A stretch of 51,764 nt of DNA from Lachnospiraceae bacterium (GCA_910574715.1 CAJTCH010000038.1:1-51764); one strand, 5' to 3'. Counted from the stretch's first letter, positions 1 to 8,969 are shown. Numbers and translations are program-made. The notes: generated by a model not told the origin, from the letters alone.

Positions 1-169
1 ATATACCGATTGCTCTCTACATTCTAACAGCTTAAGCAACAAGATGGGTAATTCCTTACTGGCTGTAAGGGAGATTAACCATAAATATATTGTAGTAGGA
101 GGGAATATGAAAGTGCAGGGGAGCAGATGTGAGTGTGGTAATTCATGCCGGAAACAAGAAGGGAAAGCG

Positions 170-1300
170 ATGGACCTGGCTATATACGGTGCCCAGGGCA
201 CGGCGCTTGGAGTTTATGAAGCAATACATAACCTGTATCCGCGCAGACATATCCGATGTTTCCTGGTATCGGAAAGGGGAGGTAATGCAGAGTATTTGTC
301 TGGAATCCCTGTGCTGGAGTTAGAAGCATTTTCCGGATCATTATCCCCAAAGGAGAAGGGAAACATCGAGATCCTGATCGCAACACCGGAGAATATGATG
401 CCTGCGATCGAGGCAAACCTTAAGGAGCACGGGCTGCTTTGTTATGTGCGTCTAACATCTTCGAGATGGGCGGAGCTCATGAACTGTCATCATGCGGGTG
501 AGAAGGAGTTTATGCCGTTGCGTGCGCTCCCTGTTGGGTTCCACAGGGCTGACCTGCATGTATTTATGGCAAAGTTCCATGGAGATAAGCCGTTATCTGC
601 CGATTATGACCTGCCGGAATGGATCACGCCAATCCAGGTGGGCGCGGTACGGAGCCAGAAGCGTGTTGCTGATATTTTAGATTGCGACGGAGAAAATATT
701 TCCGCAAAGAATGGGAATTATTCGGAACTCACGGCGCTCTACTGGATCTGGAGAAACTGTCTGGGAAGCGGTTCAACTGACAGCCAGGGAAGCGATCTAT
801 CCGACAGCGCGGGGAATGAATACTATGGTTTGTCGCATTATAGAAGGATCCTGGAATTGACAGAGGATGATGTGCTGCGGCTTGTGGACAATGGGGTGGA
901 TGTGGTCCTGCCATACCCGATGCCGTATGAACCAGACATTGAGGAGCATCATAAGAGGTATCTGAAGGAAGAGGACTGGAAGGCGGTGCAAAGGGCGGTT
1001 CAGGAATTACAGCCGGGGTATGCAAAAGCATTTGAAGGTATTTTGAAACAGAAGTATTTCTATAATTATAATATTATCCTGGCGAGAAAAGAAGTGCTTA
1101 AGGAGTATTGTGGCTGGCTGTTCCCGATTCTGGAGCGGGTGGAAGAACTGAGCATTCCGAAAGGAGCAGAACGGTCGGATCGGTATATCGGATATATAGC
1201 AGAGACGTTAGAGACGCTGTATTTCATGTATCATGCGGCGGACAAATGGGCAGAGAACCGGCTTAATATTATGTATTCGGGGTGCAAATTTTTGATATAA
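170..1300 (+). CDS. DUF4422 glycosyltransferase-like protein with N-terminal Rossmann-like module (copy 1)
   Basis: The first ~110 residues form a Rossmann-like module starting MDLAIYGAQGTALG. The C-terminal part has the DUF4422 signature (NGNYSELTALYWIW, GLSHYRRIL, LPYPMPYEPDIEEHH), a family found in capsule and LPS clusters and thought to be glycosyltransferases. I chose the ATG at 170 because AAGG lies 7 nt upstream and the paralogue at 30480 starts at the same residue; an in-frame ATG at 107 behind AGGAGGG is an alternative giving a 21-residue extension. The protein closely resembles the second copy at the far end of the glycan island, differing mainly in a Ser/Gly-rich linker before AGNEYYG. 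The acceptor and donor sugars are unknown. The gene is convergent with the minus-strand ATPase gene. Confidence 0.85.
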   Translation: MDLAIYGAQGTALGVYEAIHNLYPRRHIRCFLVSERGGNAEYLSGIPVLELEAFSGSLSPKEKGNIEILIATPENMMPAIEANLKEHGLLCYVRLTSSRWAELMNCHHAGEKEFMPLRALPVGFHRADLHVFMAKFHGDKPLSADYDLPEWITPIQVGAVRSQKRVADILDCDGENISAKNGNYSELTALYWIWRNCLGSGSTDSQGSDLSDSAGNEYYGLSHYRRILELTEDDVLRLVDNGVDVVLPYPMPYEPDIEEHHKRYLKEEDWKAVQRAVQELQPGYAKAFEGILKQKYFYNYNIILARKEVLKEYCGWLFPILERVEELSIPKGAERSDRYIGYIAETLETLYFMYHAADKWAENRLNIMYSGCKFLI

Positions 1301-1302
1301 TG

Positions 1303-1335
1303 CTCCGCCGTTGCGGATTACCCGACACGGCGGAG
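1303..1335. terminator. Hairpin between convergent genes
   Basis: A 9-bp perfect stem (CTCCGCCGT / ACGGCGGAG) with a 15-nt loop sits between the stop of the DUF4422 gene and the stop of the minus-strand ATPase gene. There is no good T-tract on either side, so it may be a bidirectional terminator of weak type. Confidence 0.5.
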
Positions 1336-1340
1336 TAGTC

Positions 1341-3026
1341 TTAACCAATCAAGACTGTCTTTCCTTCGAATGCGAATCCGTACTTCCGGATTCGTTCTGG
1401 TGCAATGCCTTTTGCTTCCAGAGAGGCAGAGTATTTCATCCGGTCAATCTGAGCAAGAGCCGCCTGGACGGTATCTGCAAGCGTAGCTTCTTCATCCGGA
1501 TCACGGACTTTGAATTCCAGGATGATGGCATCGTCCGAATCTTCAAGCGGTTCCAATAGCACATCATACCTTCCGAATCCGCTTTCCCGGTTTGAAGTGA
1601 TTACGTAGCGTGCGGCAAGGTTCGCTGTAAGACCGAGGACAAAACCATGATAAAAGCGTTCGGGTTCTGTATGCCTGGAAGGGTGTTTCCCGGTATCGAA
1701 GAAGCTGAAGGTTGCGAAAGCAACCCGATTCATGTAGATATTCATGGTTTTCACGTCATCTGATAAGAGCGCCTTGATAAAATCATTATATGCCGGGGTG
1801 AATCTGGAGAACCATCCGTCAATCATCGTCTTGAACATGATCCGGACTTCTTTGTTCGTGATTGCAAGTTCATATTCCTCCGTTCCCCACTCTTCATCCA
1901 GATGATAATTGATAAGGCGCAGATAACCACAGGCGAGAAGAAGACTCCAGATTGCATTTTCATCATAGTCTAACTGGTCGTATACCATCTGCTCATCAAT
2001 CTGTGTACAGAATGTTTTTCCTTTCAGGAGATCCTCCATAATAATCTTCACATCTGCACTTCCTTCGCGAACCAACTTACTGACAAGGTTGTTGCTGCTG
2101 GTGTTTGCCCAGTATGTGGAGAATCTTTTGAACTTCAGATAATTTATAATGGACCAGGGATTGTAGATATCTGTTTGTTTGCCGAATGTAAATCCATCGT
2201 ACCAGTCTTTTACCATCGCTTTTTTTGAGCATAGTCCGTATTCATCCAGAGCATCCCATACTTCCTGCTGTGTAAATCCAAAGCTATCTGTGTATAAATC
2301 GGAAGTAACGGTAACCACCGTTGGATTATTGAGATCAGAGAATACAGATTGCTTGCTGATCCTGGTAATTCCGGTCATAAGGGCTCGTTCCAGACAGGGG
2401 TTGGACTTAAATGTGGCATTGAACAGATTGCGGATAAACGAAGTCAGTTCATCCCAGAAGCCATTGACGTAGGCTTCCTGCATGGGAGTGTCATATTCAT
2501 CCAGTAATATAATAACTTTTTTTCTATAGTAACGCATCAGATAATCACACAGAGCCTTTAGAGATCCGGATGCCAGGTAATCTTCCATGTTAGCGGAAAT
2601 TGACTGATATAGAGTTTTTTCCTTACTATTTAATAGTCCGCTGTCCAATAGAAAATCGAATCTATTATATAGATCAGTGATAAGCTGGCAGATCTTTTGT
2701 CTTGTGTTGTGAAATGTAGTTTCTTTTACGTCTGCAAAACTAATAAAAATAACCGGATAGGTTCCCAGAAGCGTTCGGTATTTTTCATTCCGCCAGATAG
2801 AGAGGTTCTGAAACAGAGCTTCTTTTCCTGTATATTGAGTCGAAAAGAAATATTCTACCATACTCAGATTCAATGTTTTTCCAAAACGCCTGGGACGGGT
2901 AATCAGGGTGACTACATCATTATTCTCCCACCATTCTTTAATAAAGAATGTTTTGTCGATATAAAACAGGTTCTTTGTAACTAATTCTTCGAAATTCTGG
3001 TGACCGATTCCGATCATTCTGGTCAT
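1341..3026 (-). CDS. AAA-ATPase-like / PD-(D/E)XK nuclease family protein (DUF1703), copy A
   Basis: A 561-residue protein of the AAA-ATPase_like + DUF1703 family. The N-terminus has the family start '[15 protein letters not shown]' and a Walker A variant RPRRFGKT at about residues 44-51; LLDEYDTP is the Walker B region. The C-terminus carries a PD-(D/E)XK-like core (D488, then E504-F-K506 in ILEFKVRD). The family is abundant and often multicopy in gut bacteria, but its function is not established; proposals include a nucleic-acid-directed ATPase/nuclease. The ATG at 3026 follows AAAGGAG. It lies in tandem with a second, divergent member 167 bp upstream (on its own strand), both convergent with the DUF4422 gene. 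Confidence 0.88.
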   Translation of the reverse strand: MTRMIGIGHQNFEELVTKNLFYIDKTFFIKEWWENNDVVTLITRPRRFGKTLNLSMVEYFFSTQYTGKEALFQNLSIWRNEKYRTLLGTYPVIFISFADVKETTFHNTRQKICQLITDLYNRFDFLLDSGLLNSKEKTLYQSISANMEDYLASGSLKALCDYLMRYYRKKVIILLDEYDTPMQEAYVNGFWDELTSFIRNLFNATFKSNPCLERALMTGITRISKQSVFSDLNNPTVVTVTSDLYTDSFGFTQQEVWDALDEYGLCSKKAMVKDWYDGFTFGKQTDIYNPWSIINYLKFKRFSTYWANTSSNNLVSKLVREGSADVKIIMEDLLKGKTFCTQIDEQMVYDQLDYDENAIWSLLLACGYLRLINYHLDEEWGTEEYELAITNKEVRIMFKTMIDGWFSRFTPAYNDFIKALLSDDVKTMNIYMNRVAFATFSFFDTGKHPSRHTEPERFYHGFVLGLTANLAARYVITSNRESGFGRYDVLLEPLEDSDDAIILEFKVRDPDEEATLADTVQAALAQIDRMKYSASLEAKGIAPERIRKYGFAFEGKTVLIG

Positions 3027-3193
3027 GATGCCCGCGCTCCTTTCGCTTTTACTATCATCTCTATTTGTCTATGCGTCCAATCGCACAAAACAAAAAGCCT
3101 CATCGCAGCCCGCTGCGCCTGTGTTTTTGTCCGGCACGCTCGAAAGAGTATCCTGCATGAATATATCGAGATTCCATTTGATTCTCATAATTC

Positions 3194-4819
3194 TTAAAGT
3201 TCCTCTATTTTACAGGTGTGTTTCTTCGTTTTTTTATCATAACTGATTCCGATTCCAAAGATTTTCCCGGTATATTTCGGCCTTTCGCCTAGCGTCCCTC
3301 TGAGGCGGAGAGCATAATTCTTCGACTTTATCTGCTGTATAGCTTTTTCTGGCGTGCTGTCTACTTTTAGTTCGAGAATAAAAGCGGCAGAATCTCGATG
3401 TTCAGGATAAAAGATAAAATCAACAAACCCTTTGCCGGCTTTTTCTTCTCGTTCAACACGATACTGATCCCGCGCGGACAGATATACTAAGTTTACGATT
3501 GCCGCTAATTCTGTTTCCGTGTTATAGGAGAGAATAGGTGATTCTGTGTCATGGGCAAACTGTAAGATTTCCGACATTGTTTCTGTATCTTTATTCAGCG
3601 TTGCTTGAAGCATTTTCCGGGAAGCATTTGCAAGATTGTAAATATATCCCAAAGACCTTTCTTTTTTCATCATGGAGGCATAGCTGTCCATCAGCTCTTT
3701 GTTCGGAATGAATACAGAGCCGTTTGCATAAGTCAGAAGACCGTAGACGACCATTGCCGAATAGATCTCATCCTTTGTAGACAGACGCATGGAAACTGCC
3801 GCGTATTCTTGAATATCAGCCGGAATTGCTTCTTTGGCGAACAATAGAGCCAGATCATCTTGTACGTTATCGGTATTATCCTTGATATAGTTAAAAATAG
3901 AGTCGTAAGTTCCAGAGCTTGTCCAGTAATTCCTAAGTTGGTTGTCTGTTAATGCGCACACAATGGAGCGGGGATTGTAGAGCCTGCCGCCGGAAGCAGT
4001 ATGATAGCCGTCATACCAGGACGTTAACTCATCCCGGCTGATCCGGGGTTCTTTAGTGGTCTTCTGATAGATATCAAAAAGTGAATCTACTTCCGAGTCT
4101 GAAAATCCAAAATATTCACTGAACCGTTCTGAAGTTGCCATATTATATTCCAAGAACATGTTCAGTTCAGAGCCGTCGGAATATTTGGCAATGGGAAGGA
4201 TCCCTGTCATATAAGTAAGTTCTGCATAAACCTTGTCTTTCAACAGTGATTTCAAAAACAGAAGATATGCTTCCTGATCTTCTGGCGTGCAGAAGGACAT
4301 GTGAAATAAGGCGTCCCACTCGTCTAAGATAAAGAAGAAACGCTGACCGGTCTTTTGGAAGATATTTGTCATGATATCCCATGTGGCGTCACCTATATGA
4401 ATATCAAACTCAGGATATGCTTCGGAGAGATCCTTGTTAATACCATTCTGGATGCGGTCGATGTACTGAAAATAGCTGGTGCATTGTCTGGGGACCTCAC
4501 TGAAATCAATATAGATGACATGATGTTGGTTCAAATGCTTACGATAGTCGGGATTCTCCTTGCCGTCTTCTCCTGTGGCGAGCGCCAGATTGTCAAACAA
4601 GTGTCGGCTGTCTACGGCGCTGCCAAAGAAAGCGCCGATCATGTTTGCCATGACGGTTTTCCCAAAGCGGCGCGGTCTTGTAATACAGAAGTAACGATTC
4701 CACTTCCCAATGGAGGGAATTAATTCCTGGATCAACATAGATTTATCCACAAAATATTTTTCAGAGAGGATTTCCTTAAAATTCTCGTAAGGCTTTCTGC
4801 TGTCTAAGAAGATACCCAT
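3194..4819 (-). CDS. AAA-ATPase-like / PD-(D/E)XK nuclease family protein (DUF1703), copy B
   Basis: A 541-residue member of the same family as the next gene but clearly divergent from it. It starts MGIFLDSRKPYENF, with Walker A variant RPRRFGKT at about residues 48-55, Walker B-like FFILDEWDALF, and a C-terminal nuclease-like core with D467 and E483-L-K485 (FILELKVDS). The start at 4819 has AAAGGAGC at good spacing. Both copies retain apparently intact ATPase and nuclease residues, so they should be active. Its promoter must lie in the AT-rich interval shared head-to-head with the dead TnpB gene at 5371. The biological role is unknown. Confidence 0.88.
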   Translation of the reverse strand: MGIFLDSRKPYENFKEILSEKYFVDKSMLIQELIPSIGKWNRYFCITRPRRFGKTVMANMIGAFFGSAVDSRHLFDNLALATGEDGKENPDYRKHLNQHHVIYIDFSEVPRQCTSYFQYIDRIQNGINKDLSEAYPEFDIHIGDATWDIMTNIFQKTGQRFFFILDEWDALFHMSFCTPEDQEAYLLFLKSLLKDKVYAELTYMTGILPIAKYSDGSELNMFLEYNMATSERFSEYFGFSDSEVDSLFDIYQKTTKEPRISRDELTSWYDGYHTASGGRLYNPRSIVCALTDNQLRNYWTSSGTYDSIFNYIKDNTDNVQDDLALLFAKEAIPADIQEYAAVSMRLSTKDEIYSAMVVYGLLTYANGSVFIPNKELMDSYASMMKKERSLGYIYNLANASRKMLQATLNKDTETMSEILQFAHDTESPILSYNTETELAAIVNLVYLSARDQYRVEREEKAGKGFVDFIFYPEHRDSAAFILELKVDSTPEKAIQQIKSKNYALRLRGTLGERPKYTGKIFGIGISYDKKTKKHTCKIEEL

Positions 4820-5066
4820 AATAATGCTCCTTTAGGATTTTGTAAATAATTCGTCGGTTTCTTTGTCAGAGAGGCGATATCAGATTCAGCTCTTATAAAA
4901 ACGTTCTTTTCTGCTGTTAGTATAACATATATTATAGGTCAATGACAGTGGATTGTATGATAATAACTGGATTTCAATGGATTTGATTGGACTCGGGGGA
5001 GGTAGAAGTAACCGATAAATGAATCTATGAAAAATGAGAATTTTTATGAAAATGGAATAAAAAATT

Positions 5067-5232
5067 ATTACGAAAATGTGTAGTTTTTCGTAATGAAAAA
5101 CCTGCTACAAATTCTTAACCATTCTAATATAGTATCGACAATAAGTCAATAAACTTAATCCCCTTTTTTTATTATATTTGCATAAAAAATTTTCCATATG
5201 AATTATTTCGAAAAACTACACTTTTTGATAAT
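5067..5232. repeat. Pair of 28-nt imperfect inverted repeats in a divergent intergenic region
   Basis: The arms at 5067-5094 and 5205-5232 match in inverted orientation at 24 of 28 positions by eye. The first arm is also internally palindromic (ATTACGAAAA at 5067 and TTTTCGTAAT ending 5094, separated by 8 nt). They lie in the 551-bp gap (4820-5370) between the divergent ATPase and TnpB-like genes. They could be paired operator sites or the ends of a 166-bp miniature element; no target-site duplication is obvious. Confidence 0.6.
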
Positions 5233-5292
5233 GGGATTTCGGCAAAAGAATCCCGTATTTACTGGCTTTGCAGGTGCTATAGGGCCAGTAAA
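5233..5292. other. Two hairpins upstream of the TnpB-like gene (possible element left end)
   Basis: GGGATT/AATCCC (5233-5254) is followed by TTTACTGGC (5258-5266) pairing with GCCAGTAAA (5284-5292). Subterminal hairpins are typical of IS200/IS605-type ends, so this may mark the old left end of the element; it could equally be leader-RNA structure. No tnpA is present nearby. Confidence 0.4.
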
Positions 5293-5370
5293 TTGTGTCA
5301 GTTTTGGACGTAACGGCTATAAATTCCAGGTTCTCAGAGATATTTTAAGCGAAATCTTTCAGATGAGGGA

Positions 5371-6702
5371 ATGAAGATGCCGCCAGACAAGATATGTAAG
5401 ACCGTTCATCAATACAATAAAGAGCCGATTCCGGATGAGGAGATGCAAAAGCTTCTGGATATTGCGGAGGACTACCGAAAGGTTAAGAACTACGTGTATG
5501 TCCGGTTCGGCGGGATTGGAAGCCTCTCGAAGCTTTATCCGGGTTATACCGTGCAGAATGAGATGACAGCAAGCGGTTACCGGGAAACGCTTGGGCTGCC
5601 GGCGGTCTATTTCTATCTTGCCGTCTTTGACGCATTGGGAGATATCAAGAGCCAGTGGACGCGGACGAAGAGCAAGATTGTAAAGTTGGTGAACAAGAAT
5701 GAGGGCTTTACAGAAGATGAGAAGCATTATCTTCGCTTCTTATTGAAAGTCAACAATGCGTTTGAAGCGGTGCTAAACCAGAAATCGGTTGAACTGACGG
5801 CAAGGATCCAGAAGCAGTATCACGAGTTGGCAAAGCAGGTGGATACAGACAGGCTGAACCGCTATCTGTGCAGGCAGATACGGAAAAACCATGTGAAGCT
5901 GCATACGGACGCGGCAGATGTATTTGCCATAACAGAGAGGGCATACCGTTATGCGGATCATGGGATCTACATTTCCATCAAGGAGAAGCGAAAGCGGGTC
6001 TTTATACCGCTGACGGATCATAACCAGTACAAATGCCAGCTGCGTATGAAACTTTATCCAGAGGAGAACCGTGTCGAGATTAAGGTTCCGGTAAATGTCA
6101 CTGTTCACAGGCATGAGGATTATCAGAGTGAGGTTGGCTTGGCTGTGGGGCTTTATACGATGATGACGACGGATGAAGGGCATCGGTATGGAGAAGAACT
6201 GGGGAGATACCAGTTGGAGTATTCGGAATGGATTCGGGTGCAGACCAATAGCTACAGGCGGAATAGAGAGGATAATCCGGGGCGTAAGAAATATCACGCG
6301 AAGAAACGGAGGCTGGAGGAACAGCTGCACAGTTATATTAATCAGGAGCTGAACCGGTTCTTAAGAGATGAGAAGCCGAAGGTGGTTTATATTGTGAAAC
6401 TTCCGAAACCGCAGGCGGGCGGATATAATAAGAAGATTAATTATACGGTCGGTCAGTGGCAGAGAGGATATATCCGAAAGCGATTGATGCAGAAGTGTAA
6501 GGAGCAGTCGGTTGAGATCGTGGAAGTGCTGGGGAAAGATATCAGCAATGAGTGCAGTGAGTGCGGAGCGATCGGGACGAAGGCGGAAGGAATGTTTAGC
6601 TGTCCGGTTTGTGGGTATGAGATGGAAGAAAAAGTGAATACGGCGCGGAATGTGAAGAAGCGCGGGCAGGGCGGCGGAGCGCTGCGGGGCTTGCCCAGGT
6701 AA
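5371..6702 (+). CDS. TnpB-family protein with all RuvC catalytic residues replaced (nuclease-dead, TldR-like candidate)
   Basis: A 443-residue IS200/IS605 TnpB-related protein. The N-terminal ~240 residues are the helical/REC-WED part. RuvC-I is at 255-260 and reads VGLAVG, where active TnpB has the catalytic Asp (VGIDLG-like), so A258 replaces it. RuvC-II reads YIVKLPKP at 340-347, so K343 replaces the catalytic Glu. The zinc ribbon is intact (C395, C398, C411, C414). RuvC-III reads EEKVNTARN at 419-427, so K421 replaces the catalytic Asp of the usual RDxNAA. The frame is otherwise open and full length, suggesting selection for binding without cleavage, as in the described TldR RNA-guided repressors. 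The start follows GATGAGGGA. No TnpA partner is nearby. Its target is unknown. Confidence 0.85.
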   Translation: MKMPPDKICKTVHQYNKEPIPDEEMQKLLDIAEDYRKVKNYVYVRFGGIGSLSKLYPGYTVQNEMTASGYRETLGLPAVYFYLAVFDALGDIKSQWTRTKSKIVKLVNKNEGFTEDEKHYLRFLLKVNNAFEAVLNQKSVELTARIQKQYHELAKQVDTDRLNRYLCRQIRKNHVKLHTDAADVFAITERAYRYADHGIYISIKEKRKRVFIPLTDHNQYKCQLRMKLYPEENRVEIKVPVNVTVHRHEDYQSEVGLAVGLYTMMTTDEGHRYGEELGRYQLEYSEWIRVQTNSYRRNREDNPGRKKYHAKKRRLEEQLHSYINQELNRFLRDEKPKVVYIVKLPKPQAGGYNKKINYTVGQWQRGYIRKRLMQKCKEQSVEIVEVLGKDISNECSECGAIGTKAEGMFSCPVCGYEMEEKVNTARNVKKRGQGGGALRGLPR

Positions 6703-7140
6703 TAAAAGGGATCATAAGAACAGCCATTTAGATAAGCTCTGGTGATGAGCCGGGGTTTTACCGGAAGGGATTGTTGAGGATAGGGGGAATGTCCTGTCTT
6801 GCAGACGATCCTGAGGACTAAGAGGCGGGTTCATGATAAAGCGGACGTGATGTCTGTTATATAAAATGTGTGTTGGTGCATTTATATCATAGTCAGGCAG
6901 GACAACTTGCCAACTGATAAAGATCAATGCGTTAAACACTAAGACGGCGTTAGAAGGCGGGAAAAGGGGAAATCTTGAGAACCGTGTATTGGATATGCCA
7001 GGACCTTGCGAACATGAGGCATGGTTGCCATATCATGATGTAGCAGGGAGCGAAGCAGAGAGATCTGCATCATCTGCCGGAGGGCGGGATGACCAATATA
7101 TCTTATTAAAACTAATCAGGCGAAGAATCGGTTGGATTAG
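6703..7140 (+). ncRNA. Structured non-coding region after the TnpB-like gene (candidate omega/guide RNA scaffold)
   Basis: The 680-bp stretch to the next gene contains no credible ORF. Its first ~440 bases are more GC-rich than what follows and full of local stems: CCGG/CCGG (6750-6764), a bulged ATATAAA-ATG/CATTTATAT stem (6858-6887), GGCA/TGCC (6896-6911), an ATGATG/CATCAT stem (7035-7073) enclosing GCAGA-GAGA-TCTGC with a GNRA-type loop (7055-7068), and CTAATC/GATTAG (7112-7140). TnpB guide RNAs overlap or follow the 3' end of tnpB and carry the guide at their 3' end, so the position fits. After ~7140 the sequence becomes AT-rich. Transcription and boundaries are inferred, not shown. Confidence 0.5.
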
Positions 7141-7271
7141 GATATAAGGATAAGGTTGAGAGATATTTATAAGTTTATATGCTTTATTAATATATAAGAT
7201 TTGTAATATTAAAAGTGAAAAATAAAGTATATGTATTTTATTTAATCAAATGCATAGCTAATGAAGTATAG

Positions 7272-7350
7272 ATTGTAATGTTTCAGTTTGATTAATTGTT
7301 CCGCAATAAGTATCTGGCGGCTCGCTATGTATAAAACTGAAATTTACAAT
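7272..7350 (+). promoter_or_regulatory. Long hairpin leader upstream of the surface-protein operon
   Basis: The arm at 7272-7289 (ATTGTAA, then TTTCAGTTT) pairs with 7334-7350 over 16 positions with one small internal bulge. The 44-nt loop holds a further CCGC/GCGG stem (7301-7320). It ends 18 nt before GGGAGG, the ribosome binding site of the GTG-started gene at 7383. It could be a structured leader, an operator, or short invertible DNA. Confidence 0.45.
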
Positions 7351-7382
7351 AATCAGCTTATACTGATGGGAGGTTTTGTAAA

Positions 7383-7898
7383 GTGTCAGAACAGAAGGAG
7401 AATAATAAAGGTAGGAAAGGAGGGAAAATTGCTGTTGCAGTATGCATTGTAGTGATTGCGGCGCTGCTGGGAGTTGTGATCTATCTGCTGCTAGGGAAGA
7501 AGGAAGAGCAAGTCAGACGCAACGTTGTTGTTAATGAAGATAATGTGGACGAGGTTCTTGAGCAGTTAGAAGATCCCGTTCCGGCAGGTTCCTATGAGGT
7601 GAAAATGAATTCTACATGGAATTTTACGAGTGGGGACGCCCCATCGGATAATGCGTATGTAGAAAATGCAGAAGCAAATACGAATTCGGTCTACTTTGAT
7701 GTTACACGTACAGACACCGAAGAAACGATTTTCGAATCGCCGATACTGCCGGTAGGGAGCCATCTGGAAAATATTACATTAGACAGCAATCTGCCAGCAG
7801 GGACTTATGATTGTCTGGTTACATATCATCTGCTTGATGAAAATGACGAGAGCATGAGTACGGTAAAACTGACGTTGACAATTAACATTGGGCAGTAA
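7383..7898 (+). CDS. Membrane-anchored extracellular protein, function unknown
   Basis: A 171-residue protein starting with GTG behind GGGAGG. A short basic cytoplasmic N-terminus (to residue 15) precedes one transmembrane helix (about 16-37). The remainder is extracellular and beta-rich, with repeating phrases such as SPILPVGSHLENITLD and AGTYDCLVTYHLLDE, resembling an Ig-like or pilus-associated fold. I do not recognise a named family. It lies 60 bp upstream of the secreted protein gene in the same direction, so the pair probably forms one operon, with this protein as a membrane partner or anchor for the secreted one. Confidence 0.6.
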   Translation: MSEQKENNKGRKGGKIAVAVCIVVIAALLGVVIYLLLGKKEEQVRRNVVVNEDNVDEVLEQLEDPVPAGSYEVKMNSTWNFTSGDAPSDNAYVENAEANTNSVYFDVTRTDTEETIFESPILPVGSHLENITLDSNLPAGTYDCLVTYHLLDENDESMSTVKLTLTINIGQ

Positions 7899-7958
7899 AG
7901 CCTGGAAAATCCTGTTAGTGTATAGTGAAAAATATTTTTAAATTATGAGGAGGTAACT

Positions 7959-8969
7959 ATGAGGAATTATAAGAAGATTTTGGCTGCTGGATTGGCAGTG
8001 TCGATGGTTATGGGAAGTTCTGTAGTGGCATTTGCGGCAGAAGGAAGCGGAAGCGGTTCTGGTTCATTGGATGTTGTAGAGAAGTCTGATGTTTTTGATG
8101 TGGTGCTGCCAACAGATTCCGGTACAACGTTTGACTACATTTTAGATCCTACCGGTGTAATTAAGGCTACCGAAGCAGAAAAATACGGTGGAGCAACTTT
8201 TGCGGATGACGCTACAGTATTTTTTGCTAACGCGGCAACAACAGAAGGTGATCCAGCAACTTATAGTGCTACAAGTGATGCGATTAAAGCAGTAAATAAG
8301 AGTACAATGGATGTAGATATTACTGTAAAAGCATCCGTTGCAGAGGTAAGTGGTATTACCATGGCTTCAAGTGCTACATTTGACGCTGATGATACTTCTG
8401 CAGGTCTTTATCTTGCACTGAAAGATAGCGATACGAACAACAGCGATACTGCTGTTACTGCAGATGGTGTAGAACTTACTTCCACAATTGCGGCATTAGA
8501 TGGCGCATATGAAACCAAGTATGTTGATGGCAAGTATGTAAAACAATTAAAAGCTGATGCTACTGGATTTGAAGAATATTCCTTCCAGCTTACAGGCGCA
8601 TGCAATCCTAAGGGAGAATGGGCTGGTTTGACAGAGGAACCGCCGGTAGTAAGCGTAGTTTGGAGTATTGAGGATCCTACAATGACTGGACCACGTGTGA
8701 CATTATCTCCGAGCGGAGAGGTTAATATAGTAAATTTAGAAGGCTCATATACGTCTTTTGTCCTTAATGATGGAACAGATGATTGGACGCTGGGCGGAGC
8801 TGACGGAACATGGACAGCATGGGATGATGCGGCAGACGCTGAAAAGACATTCCGGCTTGGAGATAATTGGATGTCTGGATATCTTGCTGGAAAGACAGTT
8901 ATTATAAAAGTTGGTTTGCCGGATGGTACGACAATAGAGAGTGCGGCGGTAGTATTTCCAGCAGCATAA
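7959..8969 (+). CDS. Secreted surface protein, function unknown
   Basis: A 336-residue protein with a clear Sec signal peptide (basic MRNYKK, hydrophobic core, likely cleavage after AFA at residue 26), then a Gly/Ser linker and a Thr/Ala/Asp-rich mature chain with no Cys-based lipobox and no LPxTG end. The excellent ribosome binding site (GAGGAGGTAAC) and preference for GCT/GTT codons suggest high expression. Beta-strand phrases (VNKSTMDVDITVKASV, FDVVLPT) suggest an S-layer-like or fimbrial subunit. It directly precedes the pseudaminic-acid genes, making it a plausible glycosylation substrate; that is inference only. A strong hairpin follows the gene. Confidence 0.6.
   Translation: MRNYKKILAAGLAVSMVMGSSVVAFAAEGSGSGSGSLDVVEKSDVFDVVLPTDSGTTFDYILDPTGVIKATEAEKYGGATFADDATVFFANAATTEGDPATYSATSDAIKAVNKSTMDVDITVKASVAEVSGITMASSATFDADDTSAGLYLALKDSDTNNSDTAVTADGVELTSTIAALDGAYETKYVDGKYVKQLKADATGFEEYSFQLTGACNPKGEWAGLTEEPPVVSVVWSIEDPTMTGPRVTLSPSGEVNIVNLEGSYTSFVLNDGTDDWTLGGADGTWTAWDDAADAEKTFRLGDNWMSGYLAGKTVIIKVGLPDGTTIESAAVVFPAA

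Noticed and set aside
5371..6702. Active IS200/IS605 transposon
   Set aside because: No TnpA gene nearby and the TnpB RuvC triad is replaced, so autonomous mobility or homing is unlikely.
7272..7350. Invertible promoter
   Set aside because: Not asserted: the inverted repeats enclose only 44 bp and no recombinase gene is in the window; a leader hairpin is the simpler reading.
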